A stretch of DNA of 64,000 bases, from contig JACDQD010000104.1 in NCBI GenBank assembly GCA_019843655.1, positions 6,262,001 to 6,326,000 of the forward strand. The letters are read 5' to 3'. Below, piece by piece: positions 40,312-51,800 of this stretch. The notes beneath the pieces were generated by a model. That model did not search any database. It worked only from the letters and a program-made list of their open reading frames with translations, and was not told the origin of the DNA. This DNA comes from Lethocerus indicus (taxonomy: Eukaryota > Arthropoda > Insecta > Hemiptera > Belostomatidae). Made by a program: the position numbers and the translations under genes. The stretch's first letter is position 1, and each line of letters starts with the position of its first letter.

Positions 40312-43300
40312 ATTAGACAAAGAAGGTGTTTTTAATTTTTACATATATTCAACATATTTTAATCATAATTTTTAATGATGTCATTAATTTTGTCTTATAT
40401 ACTAGTATTTTCTAATAGTTCTTTCATAATTAAAATAGACATTTCATGCCTTAGACAAAACTAACTAAAACTAACTTTCTTCCCAATTTTTTGTCTAGTC
40501 TGAATTTAATCTAGTGAGAGAGACTCCTCAAAATAAATGTGGTGCAAAATTTCCTGTCTTAGAAATTGTTTGTACAGTTAAAATTGGGAATGTAGTTTTA
40601 GTCATTTATTGTTGTGTGTAGTTTATTGAAATAGGTTGAACATTTGGAAGTTGAACAAATTTTTTTTCTGTTAATTATTTTTCCCACTCATGTTTTAATA
40701 TTAATGTGTAACAGTATGTTGATATAATGTAACAAAATACTATTGGTTAAAATGGTATAAAGTAAATGATCGTTGGAATTGTTTTATATGGCCAATTATT
40801 TATTTATAATCTCATCTTGACAAATATAAACAAGAAGGAAATTGTAATGAGCAAATTTAAATAAGTTTGTTTTACTTCCATAATTTTTGTTGTTTATTTA
40901 TTTCGTGTTATAGATTTTATCATATAACATTCCATTTTTTGAGAATATGTCAATTATTTTTTCTTAAACTTATAATTCTGTTGTCTGTTTGTGTAAAGTG
41001 GTGATATTGGTGCACCCTTTTTATTAACGACTGCAAGAGCCAATTCTGGTAAAAGAATGAAATATTCAGAACACAGTCAGACGTATTTAACACATTCCTT
41101 TCATATTATATATACGTATATATTTTATATATATATATTAAGCGCTTATAATTTTAGAATTATTCCTAATTTTTAGTAATGGAATTTTCAGTAATTTTTG
41201 AAGTTGCAAATCCAGCTATATAAGGAAAGAAAAATGAAAAGTATTATAACATAATTGATAAAATATTGTGGTTTATATATTCTTGTTTAATGCTCCTTTT
41301 TGCATGTCTTTTTTTGACATTGAAGCATGCTTTCTGTTAGCTTAAAATTTAGGTAATTGTAATTTGTGTGATATAATGAAAATACAAAAAAATAAATTAC
41401 TTGAGGCTTGGTATTGTGAAATTTTATTTTATTTTAATAACAAGGCCAAGTTTTTATGTTTTTTCTATACAAAATTAATCAAAAATTGGTTGTTATTTTT
41501 GCTTTGAAACTGATACACACTTGGATATTCCCACTTATTATTATTTTTATGTATCTGTTGTTGATGACACCTCACACCTTAACCCTTCATTGATATATTT
41601 TGTATGTATTTTTGTTTTCCTTCCTTTTTTATATTTACATACAGCACGTTAGGTTGAAATGTCTAATTGGCATGAACCAGATTTGATTTTATAAGTAGAT
41701 AGTATTAAAAATAACTGCTCTTTAAATGGCAGTTGTAGTAGTATTATTAATAATTGCTTACTGTTACTGCATTAATACTTATTGTTGAAATATATTGTAT
41801 AGTATGTGGGTGCAAAAACTGTCCCTGCTTTTGACAAGAGAGATAATTGTTAATTGTTCTTAGAAGGTATTTTTTTCTGTTCAAGATCCATATTATTTTG
41901 TCTTTTTAAATTGTTAAAGTTCATAATCATTACAGTTTCCAATAACTGATATATTTTTTCTTATTTGATTGTTACAATGGTCATAAAAAATTTTGCTTTA
42001 TAACATTAAAAATTGTCTAAAAAATATTAATCTTGTCTATTAAATTGTTTTCGTATATTTCAGCCATTTTCTTAGGAAGCCCTATTTTTATTGCTAATTA
42101 AATTCTTATAAACAAAGAGTAAAGTACAACTTACCTATAATGTTACATATTTTTCAATGTAATGTCAAATATTTATTTTTTCCTTTCTAACTTCTCTACC
42201 CAACAATATATTTTTATTTTAATGGTACTGATGTTGTAATAGTGATCAATTATATTTTTAAGTGTTTTGATTATGGATTGTTTGTTAATTTATTACTAAA
42301 TTCCTATACCATGTTAAACGTTTGCTTATGGATTGTTATTGGAAATGAATTATCGATGTAATGAAACTTTTCTTACAAAGCAAGAACAAAAGCACCATTT
42401 AAATTTAGGTTTATCATGGTACAGGATCATCTTTTTGTTTGGTGTGTAGTTTTATAATTTTTGTTTTTCTGTTTGTTTTGTCCGTGTTCTAGTGGGTGGA
42501 CGCTAATGCAGATGAGGTAATTTCACGTTGTTTTTCTTTTTTTCCATATAAGTTTTATTTTAACTTTCTAAAGTAATTTTTAATTTATTATTAGTGTATT
42601 ATTAATTAACTTCTGAGGGGCTCAGCATGGCATGTTTGAGCTAAAAACAGAACTATTTTTAACCCAAATTTTATTTTATGTTTCCATTTGTTGCAGTGGA
42701 ATTAAACATTCTAAGCATTCATTCTTACAACATATATATCCACTGTACATGTGTTTAGTTTTTATATAATCCGTATCTTTTAATTTGTTCGTATCTTTGA
42801 GCTAGCAGTGATGAAATTGCACGATATTCTCATCTCTCATACAAAGGAATTTTGCACTCAAACTAAATAAATTGTTCTTTTAAATTGTAGATATTTTTCT
42901 GCAGTTAAAAGTAGGTACACACCCTCTGAAAGTGTTATAATACAATGGCTGCCAGAGTGACAAGTAGATGGGGTTTCTTTTAAATATTAAAAGAAAGATA
43001 CAACACAGCATCTTTGGTTTAACACTATAATCTCATTATTAACACTTATTTTAAATAAAAAAATATAATATTTTAATCAGTTGCTCATTAATATTCTAGA
43101 AAAAATGTAAACATATCGCTAGAGAAAAATAGATAGTGAGTGAATATTTTAATTGGTCCCTATTTTTTGAAGGTGTTTAAACTGTGATTAATCAGTCGTT
43201 TTCAGAGATGTTTATAAGTCCTGTCTACTCTCTTCTATTTTTAGGCATTGGAATTTGTTCTAAATTGGTTCTGTCTGGGTCTCTCCATAAGCTGGATAAT

Positions 43301-46300
43301 TTACTCTTGTTATTTGCTCTCTTATTTTCAAAATTATTTAATTTTTTTCACCTGTAGGTTTTAATTAACTATTTAATGAGGATTGTTGCCATAAAAATTT
43401 GTAATTTATGTAATACTATGTGCAAGCAATCCTTAGAATTAATATCATAAATAGAAAATGGAGCTAAATTTGTAATTAGATATTTTATTTATTTTTGTTT
43501 TATCGAGTTATTTTTAATTAATATGAACAAAAAATTAGTTAAGCTTATTATTTCTTGAATTAATCAAGTGATGATCATTTTTTCGGTGCTTGGCCCATTT
43601 AATTTTTCTGTACATCATGAAATATATTTCTTGATGACTGATACATTACATTTCATCACATTTGCATCTTCCTAATGCTGTATGCATGGAACACAATTGC
43701 TTATTCTTTTTCTATACATTTAGAATAGGTATAATTTCTTTATTTTAAATGAAATTTTTTTTTATAAAATCTGTTTTGAGAATACATATATATGTGTGTG
43801 TCGCAAAAGGAATATCCAAGATCCATATTTTCTAGATGTCTTTGAATGATTAAGAAACGAAAAACTTGTGCCTGTTTACCACCCAATTTGACCTCCTTTC
43901 ATTTTAAGTGTTATTTATCCATTTCTTGATGTTGAACGTTGTCATTTATTTAGCAGACAAAACCAGACTCTATGGGACCAACCCTGAGTTATTTTCCTCT
44001 TGCAGTTTAGTTTGATGAGCTTGAGTCAAATGCAGGGGTTTAAGGAGGGCAGTGGTCATTTCTAAATTTTTTTTCGTAAGGGTTAAAAATTGGTCAGCAA
44101 TCCACAGGGCATAATTTGCACCGGTGCTGTTCTGTGGATCATTCATAATGCAAATGTATTCGAAGGAATTGAGATTTGGGTGTTGTTGAACAGGCACTTT
44201 TATTGTTTGAATGAGAAGAAAAGAAAGATAGTAACTGTTTGATTGTGATTTGTGGATTTTGGAATTTCACTATCGGTTGGGGTCCCTTAAAGTTTTGGTT
44301 TTGTCTGTTAGTGGGTAGCCGAAGGATCACCAACTCACAGCAGTACACCGGTCAAGATCGATTCGGCATTGCAATTTGTGCCCAAGAATACAAATCCGAA
44401 AGAGTTCAAGAAAGTGCAGAAGCAGGTCAGTGTTCATTTATAAATTATTAACATTGTTTTTTTCAAGTATATGCAATTTTATTTTATGCGGATACCATTA
44501 TAAAAAGCCAGGATATATTGTTTGTCTTTGTATTACTCTCAAATTAAGTTTTGATTTTAACATTTAACATATTAATCTTTAAAAATAATATAGGGAAAAT
44601 AGTAATAATTGTACTCTATTTGAGGAGCAAAGTGGCTTCCCAAGCCACTTCCATCTGGAGTGGTGGTTCCATCTAGAATGATGGCTTCATGGCCTAGTTC
44701 TAGAATGATTGTTTACTATTAAAAGCTGATATATACTAAAAAAAATGGAAAAGCTAAAAGCTCATTCTTAAAAATTTGTATTAAACATCTTCAATTAAAG
44801 ACATTGATTGTGAATAATTGAAATTCAAAAATACTCTTCACACTATTAAGAAAAATTATTGTTATTTATATAAAGTAAGATTTGAAGGATGATAAGTAGT
44901 TTTTATTTGTATTAGATCTCACATGTTGTATTTGATGGAATTTGCACTTAAATTCCTCTGTATGCACTTTTATAGATTAAAGAAAATAGGAGAGCGGACA
45001 AAATAACATCAGGTCCCCAGTCTCATATATTGGAAGGAGTCTCTTGGGAAGAGGCTAAAAAACTACAGGTAAATTGCATTCTTTTTTCTATTTTATATAT
45101 TTTTCCCTTCTCTGTCATGTCAGGGAAATGGATTATTTTATTGTTAATGTTATTTGTGCTGTTTGGTGGATTCAGTCGCTCTCTTCGAAATCTACTCTGT
45201 GCAGACGCAAATTCCGCTATCGGCCGATTTTTTTCCCCAAAATGTCCGTCAGACACGTATTCCGCCTTTGTAACATTTTTTTTATATTTATCTTATATTT
45301 TGAGGACGCCAACATCAGCATGACAGGCGATCAAGTGATACTAGTTGGTGCCGCTTCGAAGGGTATAATTCAGAGGGAGTACCAGCACAACGCCACTGTC
45401 TACAAAACTCCGTACGCCAAGAACCCTTTCGAAGCTGTCAGCGATCAGGAATTGGAAGACTACAAAAAAGTCATCACTCGAAAACAGAGGGGCGAATCAT
45501 GTGAGTCAAACACTTTTGAAAAACATTTTTTTCAACGAGCTGTTGTCTCAGTGTGTTGGGTATCTTTAAGTTTTTGTTTTAAATTCTGCTTTTTTGCATG
45601 CACAGCCCTCCAAGACTAAAACAGTACCGTCCGAGGTCATTTATCTATTTTACCATGACATAAAAAGAAACTTGAAATTTCTTGGTTCATAAATAACTTG
45701 CATTTTATTAGATGATACATTTTTTTTACAAAAAGGCTTAATATTGCATGCGCTTGGAATTACGATTGTTTGTGTTTTAAGATGAAGAAGATCAGAGCGA
45801 GAGCGAAGCACTTTCTTCATCTGCAGCGTTGCCACCGACTGGTATTAAATCACCGCCAAGTGAAACTGAAGATGAAAGCAGGACAGGTCAGTTGGATCTT
45901 TTAATTTTGTTGTGTTATTTTTTAATCTAACATTATTGGATTTTACTGTTGTTTTTCTTTAACATCACCCCAGGGCAGTGCCTCTAACTGGGGGGATATT
46001 ATTCATGAGGGACACATATTTCTTAAGTAAAACTAGTTTAGAATACCTGTTTTGAGGTCTACAAGCAGTTGGAATAACTTAGATTTCCTGGTTAAAATGT
46101 TTTGTATATTCTACTAAATCCTCCCTAATATCCCTCTAATCCTATTAAATGACCTCAAGGGCTCTCCCCTTTTTGACCCACTAACAGACAAATCTTAAGC
46201 CGATTTACAAAAATCCCACCCCCCCCCTTAACTCAAATAAGATAAACAACATCCCCCAGAAACACAATAACAAGACACGGATATATACACAAGATAAGCA

Positions 46301-48753
46301 GACAAGCACCACAGTACAAGTGACAGTGACAGTGCAGTGAGGATGCCCAAAAAACATTTAAAGTGCCAAAAAGACTAACACCGCTACTGAAGATGGCGAA
46401 CAGCCGAAACCGGTCTCGCAAAAGACCAAACCAGCGAGAGGAGATAGAAACACACGAAATACACGGTAGACTTGCACCCAACGAACTTTAGTTGACTGCA
46501 TTCCCGCGTCACCCTCTGGGGGGCGCTAGCGTCGCGTTGCTCGTGCTCCCAACGAACTTTAGTTGGATTTATCCCCGCACCACACGTAGGGGGGCGCTTG
46601 AGTCGCGTTGCTCGTGCATCAAACGAACTTTAGTTGAGTGCATCCTCGCGCCACCCTCGCACGTCCACCCAACGAACCGTACAAACGTTATGAGCCTTTT
46701 TAGCACTTTCAAGCCTATATAAAGGTGTTTTCATAGCTTTTGTGGGTTTTAATAGGGGTTATAACCGTGTTTTAGGCGTTTTCAATGGTTTATAAACGAT
46801 TTTATTCGACTGCGATACACGCAAGTGTATCTAGCATTGGAATATAGGATAAAAAGGGCCAAATTCTCATTTATATATGGTTAAAAACGATCATTTAAGC
46901 GTATATGAATGTGATTTTGGACCTTTTTATCACTTTCTGGGTTTTATAACCGTGGTGTTTTTCGGGTTTTTTTGCGTTTTCAATGGTTTATAAACGATTT
47001 TATAGTCTTCTAAAAGTTCGTAGTAGACGCTTTTAGAAAAGACATCCACCAACATCCAACCACCCACACCAACACAAATTAGCAGCCCTGAAATACCTCA
47101 CAGACAGATTAAACAAACCCCCCCCCTCCATAGAAAAATACAATAAGGAACACAGAACAATCCTCCAAATAGCAAGGAATAATGGATATCCCACCAGTAC
47201 AATAACCGGTGTAGCAAAAGACCAAACCAGGACCAAAGAAACACAAAATCTACAGTGTAAATAAAACTGTAAATGTAATGTAGCTATAACGTAACACATT
47301 GATTTTCAGTATTTTGTTGTTTAGGTATTAAAAAAATTCGTGTGTTCTGACAATATATGAAAGAAGTCAAGATTTTTGTGTACTTAGCAGACATTTCATT
47401 TGTTATTTATGTTTTAGAATATTGGTTCACTGTGTCCCTATTTATAAAATGTATTGTTATTCCTGCACTCCAAAGAATATATTGGCTGTTTAAGAAAAGT
47501 GTCCTTTTTTAAAACAGTGATATAGAGGGAAAATAATTAATGATTTCTTAGTTGAAAACCACTTTATTATATTAGGAAAAAGCAAATATAAGATTCTCTA
47601 TGCTTAAATTAAGTATACATTTAAAATATAATATTATGATTGACAATCTAATAGTTAATCATTTTATTAACTATTAACTCTGCGCCATGATAATAATTTA
47701 TACATATTTTTATTTCAGCTGATATTATTGACAGTGTAGAACCAAGAGTTCTACGGATAGAAACCAAAAGGGCTCCAGTACCAAGTCAAGCTGAAATAGT
47801 GCTCAGTGATGGTGAGTTATTCAAAATTGTTTCATTACATTTGAAGAATATTTTATTTTTCAGAATGGTTTTATGCTTTTATTTCATTTTTTCTGGATGA
47901 AAATAAAGTTTATGATAATCTGTATGATTACTACTAAAAGGAAATAAATAATTCATATTTCATTCTTCAAAACTAGTTATTGAATTTCTTCAAGGTAACT
48001 AATTTCAGTTTCAATTTTTGTTGTGATATTCTTGGTTTTATGCGCATTTATAATAATGAGATAGTGAGTGGAATGATTATTTTTAAAAATCAATATGTAA
48101 TTAGACATTCATTGCTTTCATTTCTCATACGATGATGTCTCCCGTCATATTAGATAATAAATATTTTCAAGTACATAGCACTCTGTAGGGAAGTAATGTA
48201 CATTTCTCACTGTAAGTATTATTATACAAATGCAGCTGTTTATTAATTTGTGCAATTAGAAGCCTATATTGTGCACGTTATTGGTAAAATTTTGGAGAAG
48301 AAATTAAAAAGAATATAAGATGCATGAGAAGCAGTAAAAGCATGTGTCATGTGAATTAAATTAGAATGTACGTTTATGTGCTGTAATTATCGCTTTATTT
48401 TTATTTGTTGAATGTTATTAGAAAAAAAGATCTTTTGGTTCTTTTAAAGATATCTGCGCCTAGATTAAATTTGATAGCTAATGTGATTGTGAAAAATATT
48501 AATAGAAATTGTGACTCAGAAAAAAGCATGAGACAACTATAGCGGAGAGAATGGGCTTTTAGTCGCTTATTATGTGAATGTTGTCTGTTTTGATTTGCCA
48601 AATATAGATGATTTGCCACCGCCGCATGTTGAGCGCTCTAAATCAGAAAGGCGCCCTTCCAATAAAGGTAAGTGTAAATTGTAACAAAAAGAAAAACAAT
48701 TATTTACATCAGTGTTTCCCAGGATTTGCATATATACATAGTGCATTGGTGGT

Positions 48754-48808
<55 letters not shown>

Positions 48809-51800
48809 ATTATTATGAATTTTATAAATGTATTTTCATTTTCATTTTGTGTTGTCAATATGTCCACTTTTAACCTTTACAGGCATATATTTGGGAAACA
48901 CTGATATGTATAAATATGACCATCTTTTTTCTGGACTGTGATCTAGTCATTTTTTTGCACTATTTATATATAACAATCAACTGTCTTTTGAAGTAATTCC
49001 TAAGGTTATGGAAATTTATCTCCAGCAATTACAGGACATCTCAGGGAATAATAGATCATCCTCCGAGGAAAACATTATTTTATTTATTTAATAATAATTT
49101 ATTTGTGAGGTATTACTTTTATGTTATATTATCATTATTATCAATGTCATTAGATTGAATGCATTGTTGAAAAAAGTAAATAGTGCAAATTAAATGTTTA
49201 ATTATTAGAAATTAAATGGAAATATATATTAGAGTAGTAGTGAGGTTGTAGATATTCATATTTTATCGGTAGTAGTAGTGAAGGGAGAGAAGGATGTAGT
49301 AATAAATATGCTTCTATGGGTTTTTGATACTTGCATGATTTATTATCTTGTTCAAGTTTGGAATAACCATGTTTATTCTATGAAATGGTTGCATAAATAA
49401 AAAATAAATTGATAAAAAAATAGTTTGATCATAATTTAAACAAGAATAATGGCACATGTTAATATTGCACGTTGTATAAATTTATAAATATGGTTATTTT
49501 GTTATTTCCTTTTTTGTTTGTCTGAATGCGCATGCTAATCACATGAAACAGTTGCAGATAATAAAAACAACAGGAGCTCATCATTGGAACGTCCAAAGTC
49601 CAATTCTAAAGGTAATTTGAAAATATAAGAACAGAAAAAAAAGTATACCAATTTTCTGAAAGAAAAATGTGTCCTGATTATTGTGGTGGTCTGGTGTACT
49701 TTGTAATGTTGGTTGTGGCACCATTTTTTTTTCTGTTCTCATTATTTCCAACCATTCAAGAATAAACAACCTGTTCTGAAATTGGTAATAAATGTCAATA
49801 ACATAAAAGAGAATTTTTCCTTTCAATTATTATATTGACAGTGTACTAGTTTAGAAGTAAAAAAAATCTTTTTTAAAAATTAAAAAATATTTCGAATTGA
49901 TTTATGAAATTAAAAAGTTTTTAATGATAAAAATTAAGACTATTTAAGCACACAGTAACCTTGACCAAACTTAATATCTGGATAGAAAAATTGCACTGAC
50001 TAAACACTGATATTCATGACATTGAATGTGTAACCGTAATGCAAAAATAACATTTATTTTGCATTGCATGGCCATACCTTAGGTGCTGAATAAATCCAAT
50101 ACTCTATACATATAATACAGCTGTTGTTTATTCTTTCCATCCTATTGACAAATGTATGTGCACAATAATATTTTTCCATTGCTTGTCCTTGTATTTAGGT
50201 TATGCCTTGAGTTTCCTCCAACACTTTCCCTTGTCAGTTTTTTCATAATTTTACTTTTTTTTTATTTGGTTTGAAACAGTAATGTTATAGTTTAGAATAC
50301 ATGTTTTGTGGTCTGCTATGAGTTGGAATACTGTAGATTTCGTGTGTTTGTGTCTCCTCTGGCTGTTTTGGTTTTTGCTATGTTTTTCAGGACTTTGTTT
50401 TTCTTATTTGGGTTGGGAGGGATTTTGTTAATCGGCTTAAGTCTCTGTCGGATTATCGGTCTAAAAGTGGAGGGGGAGGTTATTTAGTCGTTTACGGGAA
50501 CGAATATAGCATCACTTCGGGAATTTATTTTTTCGTTTATTATATTGCTTTGTTTGTTCTTGAAAATCTCCATGTTCTCTATTACATCCGTCTCTTTGCC
50601 TTTCTTGCCTGGGTGTATTAATTTCTAACAAAAGACCAAACCAGCGAGAGGAGACAGAAACTCACGAAATCTACAGTAATGTTATAATTTATTTGTGTCT
50701 ATCCCTAGATGATAGCAGTTGGAAATTTATAGGGAGGGAATTGCAATTAATTTTCTCTCTAACTATATTTGGGCTCATTTTACAGTGGTGAAGGAAACTC
50801 AGAGTGTTTGCGATTTCCTAGTTTCTTTGTGGAGTCGAAGGCATGCATTTTACCTCACATTTTCTTTTGCTTTTTTTTTTAACACCAGATGATGAAAGGA
50901 ATAGTGGTATAATGGAAGAAGATAATGGGGCAGGTTTGGTACATTGCAGGGCTTACTACAAGTTGCTACCCCTCCCGTTGAGTCCGATCCGCGTTCAAGT
51001 CAATCCAGGAGGTAGACCGCCTTCTGTTGTTAGAAAAACGGACAGATCCACTCAGACGCGACTTGTCATACTCTATTTGGATGACGAAGACAATGACAGT
51101 ACTATACGCCAAGTTATAGACAGATCGCAAGTTCCTAAAGTTGATGACGGCAGGAAGAATCACACTGTTCATAATTACTCCGATAATAACCCTTTGCGGC
51201 GGTCTCTCATCCAGGAGCTTGAGTCAAAGTTCAAAAGCGATCGTCGTAGAGCGACTGGCGGCAAGTTATCTGAAACTGACGGCAATAACAATCTGAATAT
51301 AGTAAAGCCTAGCCAACTGCCAAATGAAAATATTGAAGACGCCGACGTTTTTGGCGGAACTAGGCCCGTAACCTCTTCGCCGTCAGTAGAACTTGAAACT
51401 CTTTCCAATTGTACATTTTTCTCAATGCACAATGCAAAATTTAACACAGTTATTGGTGCAGATTTCTCAAGCGATGACGAAGTAGAGACGGATAAATTTC
51501 AGTATGTGACGTCACTGGTAGAAAAGGAAACTGGCAATAGTCCAGATTCATTGCAGTCCTTCACTGGAACTGATTTCCAAAGTGGGGAAGAATCTTTATT
51601 GGTCATTAAAGAGAGCTGCGTGGAATTATCAATCGATGGAGATTCTGAAAGATTTAAAATAGAAGTTACAAATTATCTCAGGCTGGATTTGCAGGCCGAC
51701 AACAATGTGGAGCTCGAGAGCAGCGACGAAGACGTTGCGCATATTTGTATTGACTCAGATTTTGATACTTCTTCCGAAATGTGTAATCCCAATAACGAAT

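Larger units (their letters stand above)
30843..44311 (+). other. Introns 1-9 of adducin
   Basis: The gaps between exons 1 and 9 are AT-rich introns of about 0.35-2.1 kb with T-rich acceptors. Intron 9 (38364-44311) is the longest at about 5.9 kb, and contains an AT microsatellite (40267-40308) and the 24-base optional exon at 42493. CpG dinucleotides are scarce throughout. I see no other gene or full transposon inside. Small open frames here are chance readings. Confidence 0.7.
46035..47257 (+). mobile_element. Retroelement-derived composite insertion (Penelope/LINE-like)
   Basis: The left end AGTTTAGAATAC and the right end ...ACAAAATCTACAGTG match the ends of a second insertion at 50289-50672. 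TAAGTAAAACT (46024-46034) and TAAATAAAACT (47258-47268) look like a target-site duplication with one mismatch. Near the right end, 47052-47263 reads an uninterrupted frame with SNHPHQHKLAALKYLTDRLN followed by NKEHRTILQIARNNGYPT. I recognise this pattern from the C-terminal side of reverse transcriptases in Penelope-like or related insect retroelements. The frame upstream of it is broken. At about 46393-46420 is TGAAGATGGCGAACAGCC followed by GAAACCGGTC, a phrase common at retroelement ends. The copy is fragmentary and not mobile by itself. Confidence 0.6.
45887..47718 (+). other. Adducin intron with nested repeats
   Basis: This 1.8-kb intron separates exons 13 and 14. Its middle is filled by a retroelement-derived insertion flanked by short direct repeats, with a copy of the 71-bp tandem repeat family inside it. 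The remaining sequence is AT-rich unique intron. Confidence 0.8.

Noticed and set aside
45606..45635. Extra small exon between adducin exons 12 and 13 (CACAG acceptor, GAG/GTCATT donor)
   Set aside because: In the phase left by exon 12 it hits a stop after a few codons, and the peptide that reads well is in the wrong phase.
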